The notes beneath the pieces are model-generated. The model had not been told where the DNA came from and did not search any database. It saw only the letters and a list, made by a program, of their open reading frames with translations. Both the position numbers and the translations under genes were made by a program. A stretch of 64,000 nt of DNA from WLWS01 sp965243105 (lineage in GTDB: Bacteria > Pseudomonadota > Gammaproteobacteria > Eutrophobiales > Eutrophobiaceae): contig CBDEUC010000001.1 in assembly GCA_965243105.1 (NCBI GenBank), positions 1 to 64,000 on the forward strand. Direction: 5' to 3'. Below, in pieces: positions 24,659 to 33,268 of this stretch; position 1 is the stretch's first letter, and the number at the start of each line of letters is the position of its first letter.

Positions 24659-26944
24659 TTATGCGGCTTCCTTCTGGCTTTCAAAATGGAGTGCACGGCA
24701 GACCCCCTCGAATTCAAACTCGAGAAAATCCAGCTTGCCCAGTGCATTCTCCAGGTTTTCATTTCGCCCCATTTTTTCAAGTTCACTGCACAATGAAGCC
24801 ATTTCATTTGCCCCCAGGCTGGCGCTACTGGATTTCAGACTGTGCGCGGCATGACGGAGCTTGTTGGCATCACCAGTGGAAATTGCCTCGCTGATCTCCT
24901 GCATTAATTCAGGACTTTTCTCAAGGTAGAGGTCAATGATTTTTAACAGCATGTTTGCTGAATTAGCCCGCTGTAGCTGCTTAATGCGCGATATAGCTTC
25001 CGGGTCGAGGAAAGAGATATGGCCCTTTTCCGGTACTTCTTCTCCGTTCACTGGGATTTCCTCGATATCTTTTGAAACTTCCATGGGCAACCACTGTTTC
25101 AACATTCCGAATAACTGGTTACTGGTAAAAGGCTTGCTGAGGTAGTCATCCATACCTGAGTCAAGGCATCGCTGCCTGTCCCCCTGCAGGGCATTGGCTG
25201 TCAGGGCCACGATGGGAATGTGGCTGTCCTGCTGTAATGCTTCCCACTTACGAATTTCTGCGGTGGCCTCAAACCCGTCCATTTCAGGCATCTGGCAATC
25301 CATTAATATCATGTCGTAAGGGTCTGTCTGGCGGTCAAGAGGATAATTGGTTACTGCGTCAAGTGCTTCTTTGCCGTTGTAAACAAATTTATAGCGGCAA
25401 CCAAAATTCTCCAGCATCTGGGTAATCAATTCCTTGTTTATTGGGTTATCCTCGGCTACGAGGACATAACCACCGATGTTTTGATTTTCTTCCGACCCTT
25501 CCCCGGGATTGATGATACGCATCGGTTGCGTCTGGTCCTGGCTGTCTGCATAGACTTTTACCAGGCAATTAAAAAGATCAGACTGGCGTAATGGCTTGTT
25601 CAGGTAGGCTTCAACACCGGCAAGCATCCATTCACCACTTTCTGCCAGTTGTGCGATTGAGCTGAGGATAATTACCTTGGTGTTCTTGAGTTTTTCATCC
25701 TGCCTGAGCTTTTTTGTCAGGGTGATTCCATTCATGTCTGGTAATTGCTTATCCAGCAATACGATATCAAAGGGATGGCCCTGTTCTTCGGCCAGGTATA
25801 GCTTGTGCAGGGCTGTTTTTGCATTAGCTGAGCTTTCGTACTGGGCTCCCCAACCCTCCACCTGTGCCTGGGTGATCCGGCAGATGGTGTCGTTAGAGTC
25901 CACCAGAAGGATCTTTGCACCCGCGATACTTCCTTTTTTCAGGCTTCTTGCATTTCGCAGGTTGCCGGTATCATCTTTTTTCAGCTTAAGTCGGAACCAG
26001 AAAGTAGAGCCCTTACCGAATTCACTGTCGAGTCCAATTTCGCCATCCATGAGTTCGACCAGTTTCTTGCAAATTGCCAGGCCAAGACCGGTGCCCCCGT
26101 ATTGTCTTGTCATGCTTCCATCAACCTGTGTAAAGGAATCAAAGACATGAGCACACAATTCTTCCTTGATACCTATCCCGGTGTCACTTACCGAGAATTG
26201 TACAAGCGCGTTCGACTCTGTTTCTTCGAGGAAGGCCAACTTGATGAGCACGTCGCCCTTCTCGGTAAATTTCATTGCGTTGCCAATCAGGTTTGTCAGT
26301 AGCTGCCTGATTCGAATCGGGTCACCGTTAAATGCAGTATGGGAGTTTACCGGGTAGGTTGAAGCCAGCTCGACAGCCTGCTGCTCCGCTTTACGAGCGA
26401 ACATTGCCGAAGTGTCCTCGATAAGTTGCCTCAGGTCGAAAGCTTCTTCCTTGAGCTCCAGTTTTCCAGCTTCGATTTTTGAAAAATCGAGGACATCATT
26501 AATGATGGTTAACAGCGCTTCACCGGACTGGTGAATGGCTTCAGCGAAACGTGCCTGCTTGTTATTGAGCTCGGATTTTAAAAGGAGTTCTGTCATACCC
26601 AGTACCCCATTCATGGGGGTTCTTATCTCGTGACTCATGGTTGCAAGGAACTCTGCTTTTATCCGGGTGGCGTTTTCCGCATCGCTGATAGCCAGCCTGA
26701 GTTCTTCTTCCACCCTCTTGTGATTGTCACTTTCTATCTTGAGCTTACGTTCCGTCTCGTTGATTAGAGTCTTTGACTTTTCCAGGTGGGATTTAAGGTT
26801 TTCATTTTCCTGTTCGAGGTTTTCTCGTAATCCAGCTTCCTGTGCGCGTTTCCTGGCCTGGATAAAAGCGAACATGCCTGTGCCGCATAGCATGAGAAAA
26901 ATGAGCGACAGGTAGAAGAGTTGCGAATTACCGGCAATTTCCAT
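24659..26944 (-). CDS. Hybrid sensor histidine kinase with two receivers and Hpt domain
   Basis: 761 residues. One membrane helix (about 9-29) is followed by a coiled coil (35-90), HisKA with H105 in MSHEIRTPMNG, an ATPase domain with NLIGNAMKFT and GTGLGLAICKKL, a first receiver (LLDKQLPDMNG), a second receiver (LMDCQMPEMDG) and a C-terminal Hpt domain (AHSLKSSSASLGA). There is no periplasmic sensor, so input is probably intramembrane or through partner proteins. Phosphate would pass His-Asp-His-Asp to the response regulator encoded next. The layout resembles BarA-type kinases. Confidence 0.88.
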   Translation of the reverse strand: MEIAGNSQLFYLSLIFLMLCGTGMFAFIQARKRAQEAGLRENLEQENENLKSHLEKSKTLINETERKLKIESDNHKRVEEELRLAISDAENATRIKAEFLATMSHEIRTPMNGVLGMTELLLKSELNNKQARFAEAIHQSGEALLTIINDVLDFSKIEAGKLELKEEAFDLRQLIEDTSAMFARKAEQQAVELASTYPVNSHTAFNGDPIRIRQLLTNLIGNAMKFTEKGDVLIKLAFLEETESNALVQFSVSDTGIGIKEELCAHVFDSFTQVDGSMTRQYGGTGLGLAICKKLVELMDGEIGLDSEFGKGSTFWFRLKLKKDDTGNLRNARSLKKGSIAGAKILLVDSNDTICRITQAQVEGWGAQYESSANAKTALHKLYLAEEQGHPFDIVLLDKQLPDMNGITLTKKLRQDEKLKNTKVIILSSIAQLAESGEWMLAGVEAYLNKPLRQSDLFNCLVKVYADSQDQTQPMRIINPGEGSEENQNIGGYVLVAEDNPINKELITQMLENFGCRYKFVYNGKEALDAVTNYPLDRQTDPYDMILMDCQMPEMDGFEATAEIRKWEALQQDSHIPIVALTANALQGDRQRCLDSGMDDYLSKPFTSNQLFGMLKQWLPMEVSKDIEEIPVNGEEVPEKGHISFLDPEAISRIKQLQRANSANMLLKIIDLYLEKSPELMQEISEAISTGDANKLRHAAHSLKSSSASLGANEMASLCSELEKMGRNENLENALGKLDFLEFEFEGVCRALHFESQKEAA

Positions 26945-27234
26945 GATTATCAGCTTGGTATTTTATGGATTTCCTTTAATTGTCACTGTCACGCTCCTGG
27001 CTACTTGAAGACGTGTTAAAAACGACGGATTTACACACCTTGAGTATCGGTAATTTGGGCAAAAACTTGAGAGAAACGGCCCGAATTGAATGAACACCGG
27101 TGCCGGCAGTAAATTTCGCCAGTTGAAACCATTACCATTGCCCAGGGCCCGGGGTACAGGGAGCGTTACGCGTGATACTATATGAAAAAATATAAACAAG
27201 GCCCGACGAGGGCGTGCAAGGGGAGACAGGAAAA

Positions 27235-28113
27235 ATGCACGAATTTGAGTACGTTGCGGTGCAAAGTCTGGACGAGGCAACCAGCTTGCTGGCAGAACGT
27301 AAAGGTGACGTTCGACTCCTGGCCGGCGGTACCGATCTGATTGTCAACATGCGGGTTGGGCGAAGACGCCCCGAAATTGTCATCGATGCCAAGAAAATCG
27401 ATGAATTAAAGCAGCTGCAACTGGATGACACTGGCCTGTCTATCGGTGCGGCGGTGAGCTGTCGTGAAATCTGGGAAAATGACGCGATCAGGAAGGCCTA
27501 CCCGGCATTGATAGACTCCGCTTCGTTAATAGGCGGTGTACAAATCCAGGGCAGGGCCAGCATCGGCGGTAACCTGTGTAATGCGGCGCCAAGCGCTGAC
27601 GCAGTACCAACCCTGATTGCCCATGGTGCCATTGCCCACATTCAAAGTGCGTCCGGGGAACGCCAGCTGCCGGTTGAAGAAATTTGTACCGGTCCCGGCC
27701 AGAATGCCCTGGCTGATGATGAACTACTGGTGAAAATAACCCTGGCTGCTCCCGCCCCAAACTCCGGGGCCAGCTTTCTTCGATTCATTCCACGTAACGA
27801 GATGGATATTGCCGTCGCGAATGTGGCCTCCTGGGTCGAACTTGATGATAGTGGCAAGGAATTTAAAAGTGCGCGCATTGCCACTGGTGCCGTGGCACCC
27901 ACACCCCTGTATGTGGAGGAAGCAGGCTCGGCACTTTCCGGGAAAGCAGTCAGTGACGAGAGCATAGCTGAAGCGGCGCGTATTACCATGGAAGCCGCCT
28001 TACCCATAACCGACATGCGTGGTACCGAGGCACATCGCAAGCAGCTGGTTGAAGTACTCACCCGGCGAACTCTTGGAATAGCCGTGAGCAGGGCCCGGGG
28101 AGAATCATCATGA
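27235..28113 (+). CDS. Molybdenum hydroxylase FAD subunit (CoxM/XdhB-like)
   Basis: 292 residues from ATG 27235 (AGGA site); a GTG at 27214 is in frame but has no ribosome site. FAD-binding motifs are seen: LLAGGTDLIVNMR near residue 33 and IGGNLCNAAPSADAVP near 105. It lacks the extra [4Fe-4S] segment of 4-hydroxybenzoyl-CoA reductase beta subunits, so it is closer to CO-dehydrogenase or quinoline-type enzymes. It passes electrons from the Mo/FeS subunits to an acceptor. It is the first gene of an M-S-L operon; stop and next start overlap as ATGA. Confidence 0.85.
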   Translation: MHEFEYVAVQSLDEATSLLAERKGDVRLLAGGTDLIVNMRVGRRRPEIVIDAKKIDELKQLQLDDTGLSIGAAVSCREIWENDAIRKAYPALIDSASLIGGVQIQGRASIGGNLCNAAPSADAVPTLIAHGAIAHIQSASGERQLPVEEICTGPGQNALADDELLVKITLAAPAPNSGASFLRFIPRNEMDIAVANVASWVELDDSGKEFKSARIATGAVAPTPLYVEEAGSALSGKAVSDESIAEAARITMEAALPITDMRGTEAHRKQLVEVLTRRTLGIAVSRARGESS

Positions 28114-28595
28114 GCAAGAGACATCACGTAAGTTGTAGCATTAACGGCGAGGAGAGGGACTTTCTCTGTGAAGCACGTCAAAGCCTGCTGGAAGTGCTGC
28201 GCGATGAGCTCAAGTTAACCGGTACCAAGGAAGGCTGCAATGACGGTAACTGTGGTGCATGTAGCGTGACGGTTGACGGTGTGTTGATCGATTCCTGCTG
28301 CATGCTGGCTGTTGAAGCGGAAGGCTCAAGTATTGAGACCGTTGAAGGTATGGCTGATAACGGTCAGCTTCATCCCCTGCAACAGGCATTCCTGGAAGAA
28401 ACCGGTATGCAATGCGGGATCTGTACTCCAGGGTTCCTGATGTCTTCAAGGGCATTACTAAAGGCTAATCCAAGTCCCAGCGAGGAGGAAATTCGCCACT
28501 GGCTTGCAGGAAACCTTTGTCGTTGTACCGGCTATGACAAGATCATCAGGGCCGTGCAGCGCGCCGCAGCAGAAATGACGGGAGAGAACTCATGA
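28110..28595 (+). CDS. Molybdenum hydroxylase [2Fe-2S] subunit
   Basis: 161 residues. The plant-type cluster ligands are C43, C48, C51 and C63 (GCNDGNCGACSVTVDG), and the second, helical cluster domain has QCGICTPGF and CRCTGYD. Length and order match the small subunits of the xanthine oxidase family. It carries two [2Fe-2S] clusters between the molybdenum centre and FAD. It overlaps the genes on both sides by four bases. Confidence 0.93.
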   Translation: MSKRHHVSCSINGEERDFLCEARQSLLEVLRDELKLTGTKEGCNDGNCGACSVTVDGVLIDSCCMLAVEAEGSSIETVEGMADNGQLHPLQQAFLEETGMQCGICTPGFLMSSRALLKANPSPSEEEIRHWLAGNLCRCTGYDKIIRAVQRAAAEMTGENS

Positions 28596-30865
28596 GCAGC
28601 GTAGAGAAACAACCTGCAGATTTACGCGTAGTCGGTACGCGCCCGGTAAGAGCGGATGGTTACGACAAGGTGACGGGTAAGGCCCGTTTCGGAGATGATA
28701 TTCACCTGGGTAACATGCTCCATGGAAAGATGGTCAGAAGCCCACATGCCCACGCCATCATAAAATCAATTGATACGTCCAAAGCCGAAGCTTATCCCGG
28801 TGTCAGGGCAGTGCTCACGGGCGCAGATTTTCCCCTGATAGAACACCAGATGGTGAGCCAGGGCGAAGCGGGACTGGCGGATATGCGTGATATTTCCGAT
28901 AACTGCATGGCCAAGGACAAGGTGCTTTACGACGGTCACGCGGTGGCTGCCGTTGCAGCAGAAAATCCCCACGTGGCAGAGGAAGCGGCCAGGCTGATCG
29001 AAGTCGACTATGAATTGTTGCCACCGCTGATGAACGTAAGGGCCTCCATGGCGGAAGACGCCCCAAAAGTCCATGAGCATTCTTTTCCCGGTGCATTCAT
29101 CATGCCCACCGAGGCACACCTGCCCAATGCCAGCCGTATTTTTATGGCCAATGGTGATGTCGAGGCAGGTTTCAAGGAAGCTGATCATATTATTGAACGT
29201 GAGTTTAATACTGAAACCTATCACCAGGGATATATCGAGAGCCATATCACTACGGTGGACTGGGATAGTAATGACAGGCTGACAATCTGGACCAGTACCC
29301 AGGGACAGTTTGAAATTCGTGACAACCTGGCCGATGTGCTGGAAATTCCAATTGGAAATATTCGCGTGATACCTACGGAAGTAGGGGGTGCATTTGGCGG
29401 CAAGGATCGCATCTACCTCGATCCCGTTGCTGCGCTGCTGTCAAAAAAGACCGGGCAGCCGGTGAAAATGAGCATGCGTCGTGATGAAGTCATACGCGCT
29501 ACGGGTCCAAGCCCGGGCGCATATATCAAGGTAAAAATGGGCGTGAAATCTGACGGTACGCTGGTGGCGGCAGATTACCATCTTGCCTATGAAGCGGGTG
29601 CCTATGCGGGTGGACCGATATTCCTTGGAGTCGTTTCCGCAACATCCCGTTACAACATTGCAAACATGCAGATCAACGGTTTTGATGTGATCGTGAATAA
29701 ACCCAAGACGCGACCCTATCGTGCGCCGGGTGCACCACAGGCGCTGTTTGCTATCGAGCAGATGATGGACGAACTGGCGGGTCTTGTAGACATGGACCCG
29801 GTTGATTTTCGTATCAAGAACCTGACACGCACCGGGGACATATTATTGCCCGGTTTCCCGCTGGCTCCCCTGGATACCGAGGGGTTGTTAAATGCAGTGA
29901 AGGAACATCCTCACTACACAGCAGAGCTAAAAGGGCCGAACCAGGGCAGGGGGCTGTCCTATGCCATGTGGTTTAACCTTGGCGCGATTACCAGCGTGCG
30001 CCTGGCTGTTAACCCGGATGGAACAGTTCAGCTGAGTAGCTCAAATCCTGACATGAGCGGTACACGTATGACCCTGGCCATGCAAACTGCAGAGGCGCTT
30101 GGCATAGCGGTCGAAGATGTCAGCGCTAACGTGCCTGATTCCGAGTCAATTGGCTTTGCCATGCCAACAGTAGGAAGCCGGACAACCTATTCCACAGGGG
30201 TAGTTGCTATCGAAGCGGCCGGAGAAGTACTGCAGGAAATGGCAAAGCGCGCAGCGATGTTGTGGGAAGCACCCCTTGAGAATGTAGAAATTAACGAAGG
30301 TGTCTTCAGCAACGCGGAAAACCCTGATCAAAAAATCAGTTTCAGGGAACTCGGACACAAGCTGATAGAAACAGGCGGGCCGATAACGGTTAGCAGGACC
30401 GCGTCGCCGCAAAGTTTTATACCGGGGGTGACTGCCCACCTTGTCGATGTGGAGGTAGATCCGGAAACAGGCAAGGTCGACATATTGCGCTACACTGCGT
30501 TCCAGGATGTGGGCAAGGCCGTACACCCGGACTATGTTGAAGGGCAAATCCAGGGATCGGTAGTGCAGGGCATTGGCATGGCCCTGAACGAAGAGTATTA
30601 CTATGACGATGAAGGACACCTGAAAAACGCCAGCCTGCTGGATTACCGAATGCCCACCAGTCTCGATGTACCTATGATCGAAGCGGTAATCCTGGAATCA
30701 CCAAATCCCTTGCATCCCTACGGTGTTAGAGGATGCGGTGAACATTCCATTATTCCTCCTGCTTCGGCCCTGGCCAATGCCATTCATGATGCCGTGGGTG
30801 TGCGCATGGATTCCATGCCCATGTCACCGCACAAGATTTGCGCTGCGATCAACAGCCAGAAGTGA
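28592..30865 (+). CDS. Molybdenum hydroxylase catalytic (molybdopterin-binding) subunit
   Basis: 757 residues of the xanthine oxidase large-subunit family: VRADGYDKVTGKARFGDDI at the N-terminus, GGAFGGKD near 268, RPYRAPGAPQ near 375 and the catalytic glutamate E717 in RGCGEHS. The CO-dehydrogenase active-site loop with selenium/copper-binding cysteine is not seen, so CO oxidation is unlikely. The enzyme would hydroxylate an electron-poor carbon of an aldehyde or heteroaromatic ring using water. The substrate is not predictable; the nearby ring-cleavage genes make an N-heterocycle worth testing. Confidence 0.88.
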   Translation: MSSVEKQPADLRVVGTRPVRADGYDKVTGKARFGDDIHLGNMLHGKMVRSPHAHAIIKSIDTSKAEAYPGVRAVLTGADFPLIEHQMVSQGEAGLADMRDISDNCMAKDKVLYDGHAVAAVAAENPHVAEEAARLIEVDYELLPPLMNVRASMAEDAPKVHEHSFPGAFIMPTEAHLPNASRIFMANGDVEAGFKEADHIIEREFNTETYHQGYIESHITTVDWDSNDRLTIWTSTQGQFEIRDNLADVLEIPIGNIRVIPTEVGGAFGGKDRIYLDPVAALLSKKTGQPVKMSMRRDEVIRATGPSPGAYIKVKMGVKSDGTLVAADYHLAYEAGAYAGGPIFLGVVSATSRYNIANMQINGFDVIVNKPKTRPYRAPGAPQALFAIEQMMDELAGLVDMDPVDFRIKNLTRTGDILLPGFPLAPLDTEGLLNAVKEHPHYTAELKGPNQGRGLSYAMWFNLGAITSVRLAVNPDGTVQLSSSNPDMSGTRMTLAMQTAEALGIAVEDVSANVPDSESIGFAMPTVGSRTTYSTGVVAIEAAGEVLQEMAKRAAMLWEAPLENVEINEGVFSNAENPDQKISFRELGHKLIETGGPITVSRTASPQSFIPGVTAHLVDVEVDPETGKVDILRYTAFQDVGKAVHPDYVEGQIQGSVVQGIGMALNEEYYYDDEGHLKNASLLDYRMPTSLDVPMIEAVILESPNPLHPYGVRGCGEHSIIPPASALANAIHDAVGVRMDSMPMSPHKICAAINSQK

Positions 30866-30874
30866 ATATGGGGC

Positions 30875-31150
30875 ATGCCGGGTAACACGATCAAGGTCTG
30901 GATCCCGGCTACGATGCGCGTTCTGGCGGGCGGGCAGGAGTCTGTTGAAGGTCATGGCGATAATATTCGCCAGCTCATCGAAAACCTGGAATCGTCATGC
31001 CCGGGTATCAAGGCGGCACTGATGAATGGCAGCAGTCTCAAGCCCGATGTTGCCGTCGCGGTGGATGGGCAGATTTGCCCCCTTGGGCTTCTTCAATCTC
31101 TGGAAGATGCCGGGGAAGTGACGTTTATTCCAGCTTTGGGCGGTGGATGA
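30875..31150 (+). CDS. MoaD/ThiS-like ubiquitin-fold protein
   Basis: 91 residues. It has the beta-grasp outline of MoaD: IKVWIPATMRVLAGGQ at the start, NIRQLIENLESSCPGI in the helix, VAVAVDGQ, and it ends VTFIPALGGG. MoaD proteins carry sulfur as a C-terminal Gly-Gly thiocarboxylate for molybdopterin synthesis; this one ends in three glycines. It starts nine bases after the molybdenum subunit stop with GGGG just upstream, so it belongs to the operon and may serve its cofactor maturation. It could also be a sulfur carrier for another pathway. Confidence 0.75.
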   Translation: MPGNTIKVWIPATMRVLAGGQESVEGHGDNIRQLIENLESSCPGIKAALMNGSSLKPDVAVAVDGQICPLGLLQSLEDAGEVTFIPALGGG

Positions 31151-31168
31151 TTCAAGGCCAGGTTCAGG

Positions 31169-31270
31169 ACTACCTGCAAGTAGACCGCGGACTCGCTGTA
31201 AATACATCCATGTACGCTCCACACCGGCGTCCATGCCGGTGAGGGTCCGCTTATCTACATTGCAGGTAGT
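31169..31270 (+). repeat. Structured intergenic repeat, copy 1
   Basis: The 64-bp core at 31187-31250 begins GCGGAC and ends GTCCGC, and contains two inner hairpins, TACAT-CC-ATGTA and CCGGC-GTCCAT-GCCGG. The flanks extend the stem: ACTACCTGCAA at 31169 is repeated inverted at 31260-31270. The same core occurs at 38560 and 39994. It lies between convergent genes. Confidence 0.85.
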
Positions 31271-31284
31271 TCTGGAATTGGCAT

Positions 31285-33144
31285 CTATGAACTGAGTTTT
31301 TCTTCCACCCACGACCTCACCAGGTCTTCCAGCATATCAAGTGGTAGCGCACCATTTTTCAGTATGAGGTCATGGAATTCGCGCAGGCTGAACTTATCCC
31401 CAAGGGCATCACTGGCGTAAGCCCGCAGTTCCAGGATCTTGTTCATTCCAATCTTGTAAGCCGTGGCCTGCGAAGGAATGACGATGTAGCGTTCAATTGC
31501 CTTGACGATGTCGCCACTGGGGTTGGGAGTGTTCTCCTCAAGATACCGAATCGCATCTTCACGGCTCCATTTTTTCCAGTGTATGCCGGTGTCAACCACG
31601 AGACGACAGGCGCGCCATAGCTCCATGGCAAGACGCCCGAAGTCAGAGTAAGGATCCGAGTAAAATCCCATTTCCTTCGGCAGGTATTCCGAGTAAAGTC
31701 CCCAGCCCTCGCCGTAGGCGGTGTAGCTGCCAAATTTACGGAAACGCGGTATGTTCTCAAGTTCGCTGGCAATGGAGCCCTGCATGTGGTGGCCAGGTAT
31801 ACCCTCGTGGTAGGCCAGTGCTTCCATCTGGTAGCTGGGCATATCCGACATGTTATAAAGATTGGCGTAATAAACCCCGGGTCGAGAGCCATCCGGCGTT
31901 CCGCGCTGGTAAAATGCCTTGCCAGCTGACTTTTCCCTGAATGGCTCTACCGCTTTTACCGTGATATCAGCTTTTGGCTTGGTGATAAACACCTCGTCCA
32001 GTCGGGACTTCATGGTGTCTATGATCTTCCTTGCATCACGCAGGTAAGCTTCCTTGCCTTCTTCCGACTGCTCGTAATAGAACTGCTTGTCTTCACGTGT
32101 AAACCTGAAGAAATCCTGCAGGCTTCCTTCAAAACTAACCTGCTTCATAATGTCGCGCATTTCGCCATGAATACGTTCCACTTCCGCGAGACCTATGTTA
32201 TGAATTTCCTCAGCATTTAGATCCGTCGTCGTGGTACTTTTCAATGCCGCGTTATAGTAGGCCTCGCCATCCGGGAATTTCCATGCACCATCGTCCGTAG
32301 TTGCGAGTTTCTGCTGTTCCTTCAAGACAGCGACAAGCTTTTTATAGGCGGGGCCGACACTATCAAGCAGGGCCTGTTTAGCATTCTCTGCCAGGTTATC
32401 CTTTTCCTCATCGCTAATTTCAAGATCCGCAATTTTTTTCCTGAAGTCTTCCAGTAGCGTACTGTCCTTGCCACTGTCATCAAACGGTATGCCCTTGATA
32501 ACGTTCTCACTGTCTGAGATCACGCGTGGAAAAACAAATTGTGGAGGCAATATACCCATTGCTTCTCTTTCTTTCATATTCACTATCAGCTGGTCAATCA
32601 AGGGTGCAATACCCTGCAGGCGGCTTACATAGTCCTGGGCGTCCTTGAGTTCTGACATTCGATGGATATTGATCAGGAAAGATGGAATCCAGCTATGGTA
32701 GCCATGCATCTGGTTAACCGGGTAATTGTGCTTGCGCCAGCGAAAGCTGGATACTTCATCTTCGATATTCTTGATAAAAAGCTTGTAGCTGAGAAGTGCC
32801 TGGTCATCAAGCCTGGCAGGGTCGATGCTGGACCTCAACTCAGAGAGTTGCCGCATTCTTATATCCAGGTCTTCCCAGGCGTGGGCATCAGAGAGGTTAT
32901 CCCACTTATCCTGCTGATCCTTGATACCAAGATAGCTCTGGTACATTGGACTCCTGTCGAGTAATTCCTGGAACGAATTTTCAAAGAAGACATTGGCACG
33001 GTCACTTTCCGTCTCCGCTACCTGTTTATTATCGTTGCCCATTTCCTTTTGCGTTGCGGGTTCAGTAACCGCCGCTTGCTCAGGTTCACTGCCACAGGCG
33101 CCAAGGAGAAAAAGAGTTAAAAACAAGAGAAGGTATTTTTTCAT
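31285..33144 (-). CDS. DUF885 lipoprotein, putative metallopeptidase
   Basis: 619 residues from ATG 33144 (AGGGA site); a farther in-frame start at 33210 would hide the signal peptide. The N-terminus KKYLLLFLTLFLLGAC is a lipoprotein signal with the lipidated Cys in LLGAC. The DUF885 zinc-site motif H446-E447-GIPG-HH is present, with a downstream EGWGLYSEYL segment containing the third ligand. Members are thought to be peptidases or carboxypeptidase-like hydrolases in the periplasm. It stands alone between the repeat and the GGDEF/EAL gene. Confidence 0.82.
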   Translation of the reverse strand: MKKYLLLFLTLFLLGACGSEPEQAAVTEPATQKEMGNDNKQVAETESDRANVFFENSFQELLDRSPMYQSYLGIKDQQDKWDNLSDAHAWEDLDIRMRQLSELRSSIDPARLDDQALLSYKLFIKNIEDEVSSFRWRKHNYPVNQMHGYHSWIPSFLINIHRMSELKDAQDYVSRLQGIAPLIDQLIVNMKEREAMGILPPQFVFPRVISDSENVIKGIPFDDSGKDSTLLEDFRKKIADLEISDEEKDNLAENAKQALLDSVGPAYKKLVAVLKEQQKLATTDDGAWKFPDGEAYYNAALKSTTTTDLNAEEIHNIGLAEVERIHGEMRDIMKQVSFEGSLQDFFRFTREDKQFYYEQSEEGKEAYLRDARKIIDTMKSRLDEVFITKPKADITVKAVEPFREKSAGKAFYQRGTPDGSRPGVYYANLYNMSDMPSYQMEALAYHEGIPGHHMQGSIASELENIPRFRKFGSYTAYGEGWGLYSEYLPKEMGFYSDPYSDFGRLAMELWRACRLVVDTGIHWKKWSREDAIRYLEENTPNPSGDIVKAIERYIVIPSQATAYKIGMNKILELRAYASDALGDKFSLREFHDLILKNGALPLDMLEDLVRSWVEEKLSS

Positions 33145-33268
33145 TGAGAGTCCCTGGTGGTCACTGGCCATCTGGTTGGAATTAATTACGAAATTTACGG
33201 TATCGGGCAATGATACAGCTAATTCCGCGATGGTTAAAACGGGCCTGTTGTACTAGAAGTATGGAGAA

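Noticed and set aside
28592..30865. Carbon monoxide dehydrogenase large subunit
   Set aside because: The characteristic cysteine-bearing active-site loop of CoxL is not present.
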